5,934 bases of DNA, taken from contig JACQGS010000318.1 of the NCBI GenBank assembly GCA_016199405.1, positions 1 through 5,934 of the forward strand, written 5' to 3'. Position numbers and translations under genes: made by a program. Positions 5,452 to 5,934 of this stretch are shown here, piece by piece. A model generated the notes under the pieces. It worked only from the letters and a program-made list of their open reading frames with translations, was not told the DNA's origin and did no database searches. The stretch's first letter is position 1; every line of letters begins with the position of its first letter. This DNA is from Chloroflexota bacterium. GTDB lineage: Bacteria > Chloroflexota > Anaerolineae > UBA4142.

Positions 5452-5934
5452 TTCCCATTGGCGATTCCAATCCTCTTCGCCGCGCGCCGGTGGTGAATTG
5501 GCTATTAATCGGACTGAACGTCCTCTTTTTTCTCTACGAGATTTCTCTGCCCGCGCGCCAATTGGATCGCCTGATATTGAATTTTGGTGTGGTGCCCAAT
5601 CAAATTCTTGCCGCGGTAAGTCACCCGATCCAAACGCCATTAGCGATTTGGGCAACGCTCTTCACCTCGCAATTCCTGCACGCGGGTTGGGCGCACATTA
5701 TCGGCAATATGCTTTTTCTGTGGGTCTTTGGCGACAACATCGAAGATACGCTGGGGCATTTCGTTTATCTCTTTTTTTATTTGGCGAGCGGCGTGCTCGC
5801 CGGTTTCGCGCAAGTTTTCGTTCAGGGCGCGAGCGGCATTCCCTCGATCGGCGCGAGCGGCGCGATTGCCGGCGTCCTCGGCGGATATATTTTGCTCTAT
5901 CCCTTTGCGCGCATTCGCATCATTCTTCCGCTCT
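5448..5934 (+). CDS. Rhomboid-family intramembrane serine protease (partial, right edge)
   Basis: This gene runs off the window after 162 residues. It encodes a membrane-embedded serine protease that cleaves transmembrane helices. It starts MIPIGDSNP, a common rhomboid N terminus. A first membrane helix spans about 16-32, followed by a loop, and then the rhomboid core. The conserved H-x4-H-x3-N pattern is seen as H78, H83 and N87 (LHAGWAHIIGNMLFLWVFGDNIED). The nucleophile motif GASG has its serine at 137 (IGASGAIAGVLGG). The catalytic histidine of a later helix would lie beyond the edge, so activity cannot be confirmed. The ATG overlaps the hspR stop (ATGA), so it is translationally coupled and belongs to the stress operon. 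No separate ribosome-binding site stands out. Its substrate is unknown. Confidence 0.93.
   Translation, partial: MIPIGDSNPLRRAPVVNWLLIGLNVLFFLYEISLPARQLDRLILNFGVVPNQILAAVSHPIQTPLAIWATLFTSQFLHAGWAHIIGNMLFLWVFGDNIEDTLGHFVYLFFYLASGVLAGFAQVFVQGASGIPSIGASGAIAGVLGGYILLYPFARIRIILPL

Noticed and set aside
1..5934. CRISPR array, tRNA, rRNA or insertion sequence
   Set aside because: No regularly spaced repeats, tRNA-like cloverleaf with anticodon, rRNA segments, transposase motifs or terminal repeats with target duplications were seen.

Overview
The window is a 5.9 kb piece of a bacterial chromosome. Its coding part is moderately GC-rich, with many GCG/CGC-type codons, while the divergent promoter region near 3975-4080 is strikingly AT-rich. 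I suspect a member of the Chloroflexota (Anaerolineae-like). The reasons are the J-protein/HspR stress operon, a small Pro/Thr-rich membrane protein, a rhomboid starting MIPIGDSNP, and an FTR1/cupredoxin pair. That assignment is inference from style; no rRNA or other phylogenetic marker is present.

Layout. Bases 1-126 are non-coding or the tail of an unseen gene, and hold a cluster of short palindromes. Next come two genes of a phosphonate-type ABC importer: the ATPase (phnC-like, 153-920) and the permease (phnE-like, 917-1702), joined by an ATGA overlap. The substrate-binding protein is not in the window. On the same strand follow a copper-binding cupredoxin lipoprotein (1754-2143) and an FTR1-family iron permease (2197-3027), together a likely Cu-assisted iron uptake unit. 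An 84-residue membrane protein with a Pro/Thr-rich tail (3189-3443) has its own near-consensus promoter and is closed by a perfect 12-bp terminator hairpin.

The right half is a heat-shock/protein-quality module. A small heat-shock protein (Hsp20, minus strand, 3522-3962) diverges from an operon of a zinc-finger-less DnaJ/CbpA (4127-5056), an HspR-type MerR regulator (5062-5451) and a rhomboid intramembrane protease (5448 to the right edge, incomplete). The intergenic region holds a consensus promoter in each direction and a perfect inverted repeat, TTGTCAA-N5-TTGACAA. One arm of the repeat is the -35 box of the hsp20 promoter, so it is a strong candidate operator, most simply for the HspR encoded here.

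Four points stand out: the compact Hsp20/J-protein/HspR/rhomboid module with no dnaK or grpE beside it; the candidate operator; a 33-bp tandem duplication inside the HspR coiled coil; and the palindrome cluster before phnC. Several start codons were moved downstream of the longest reading frame because of ribosome-binding sites or promoter position (phnC, cupredoxin, FTR1, cbpA).
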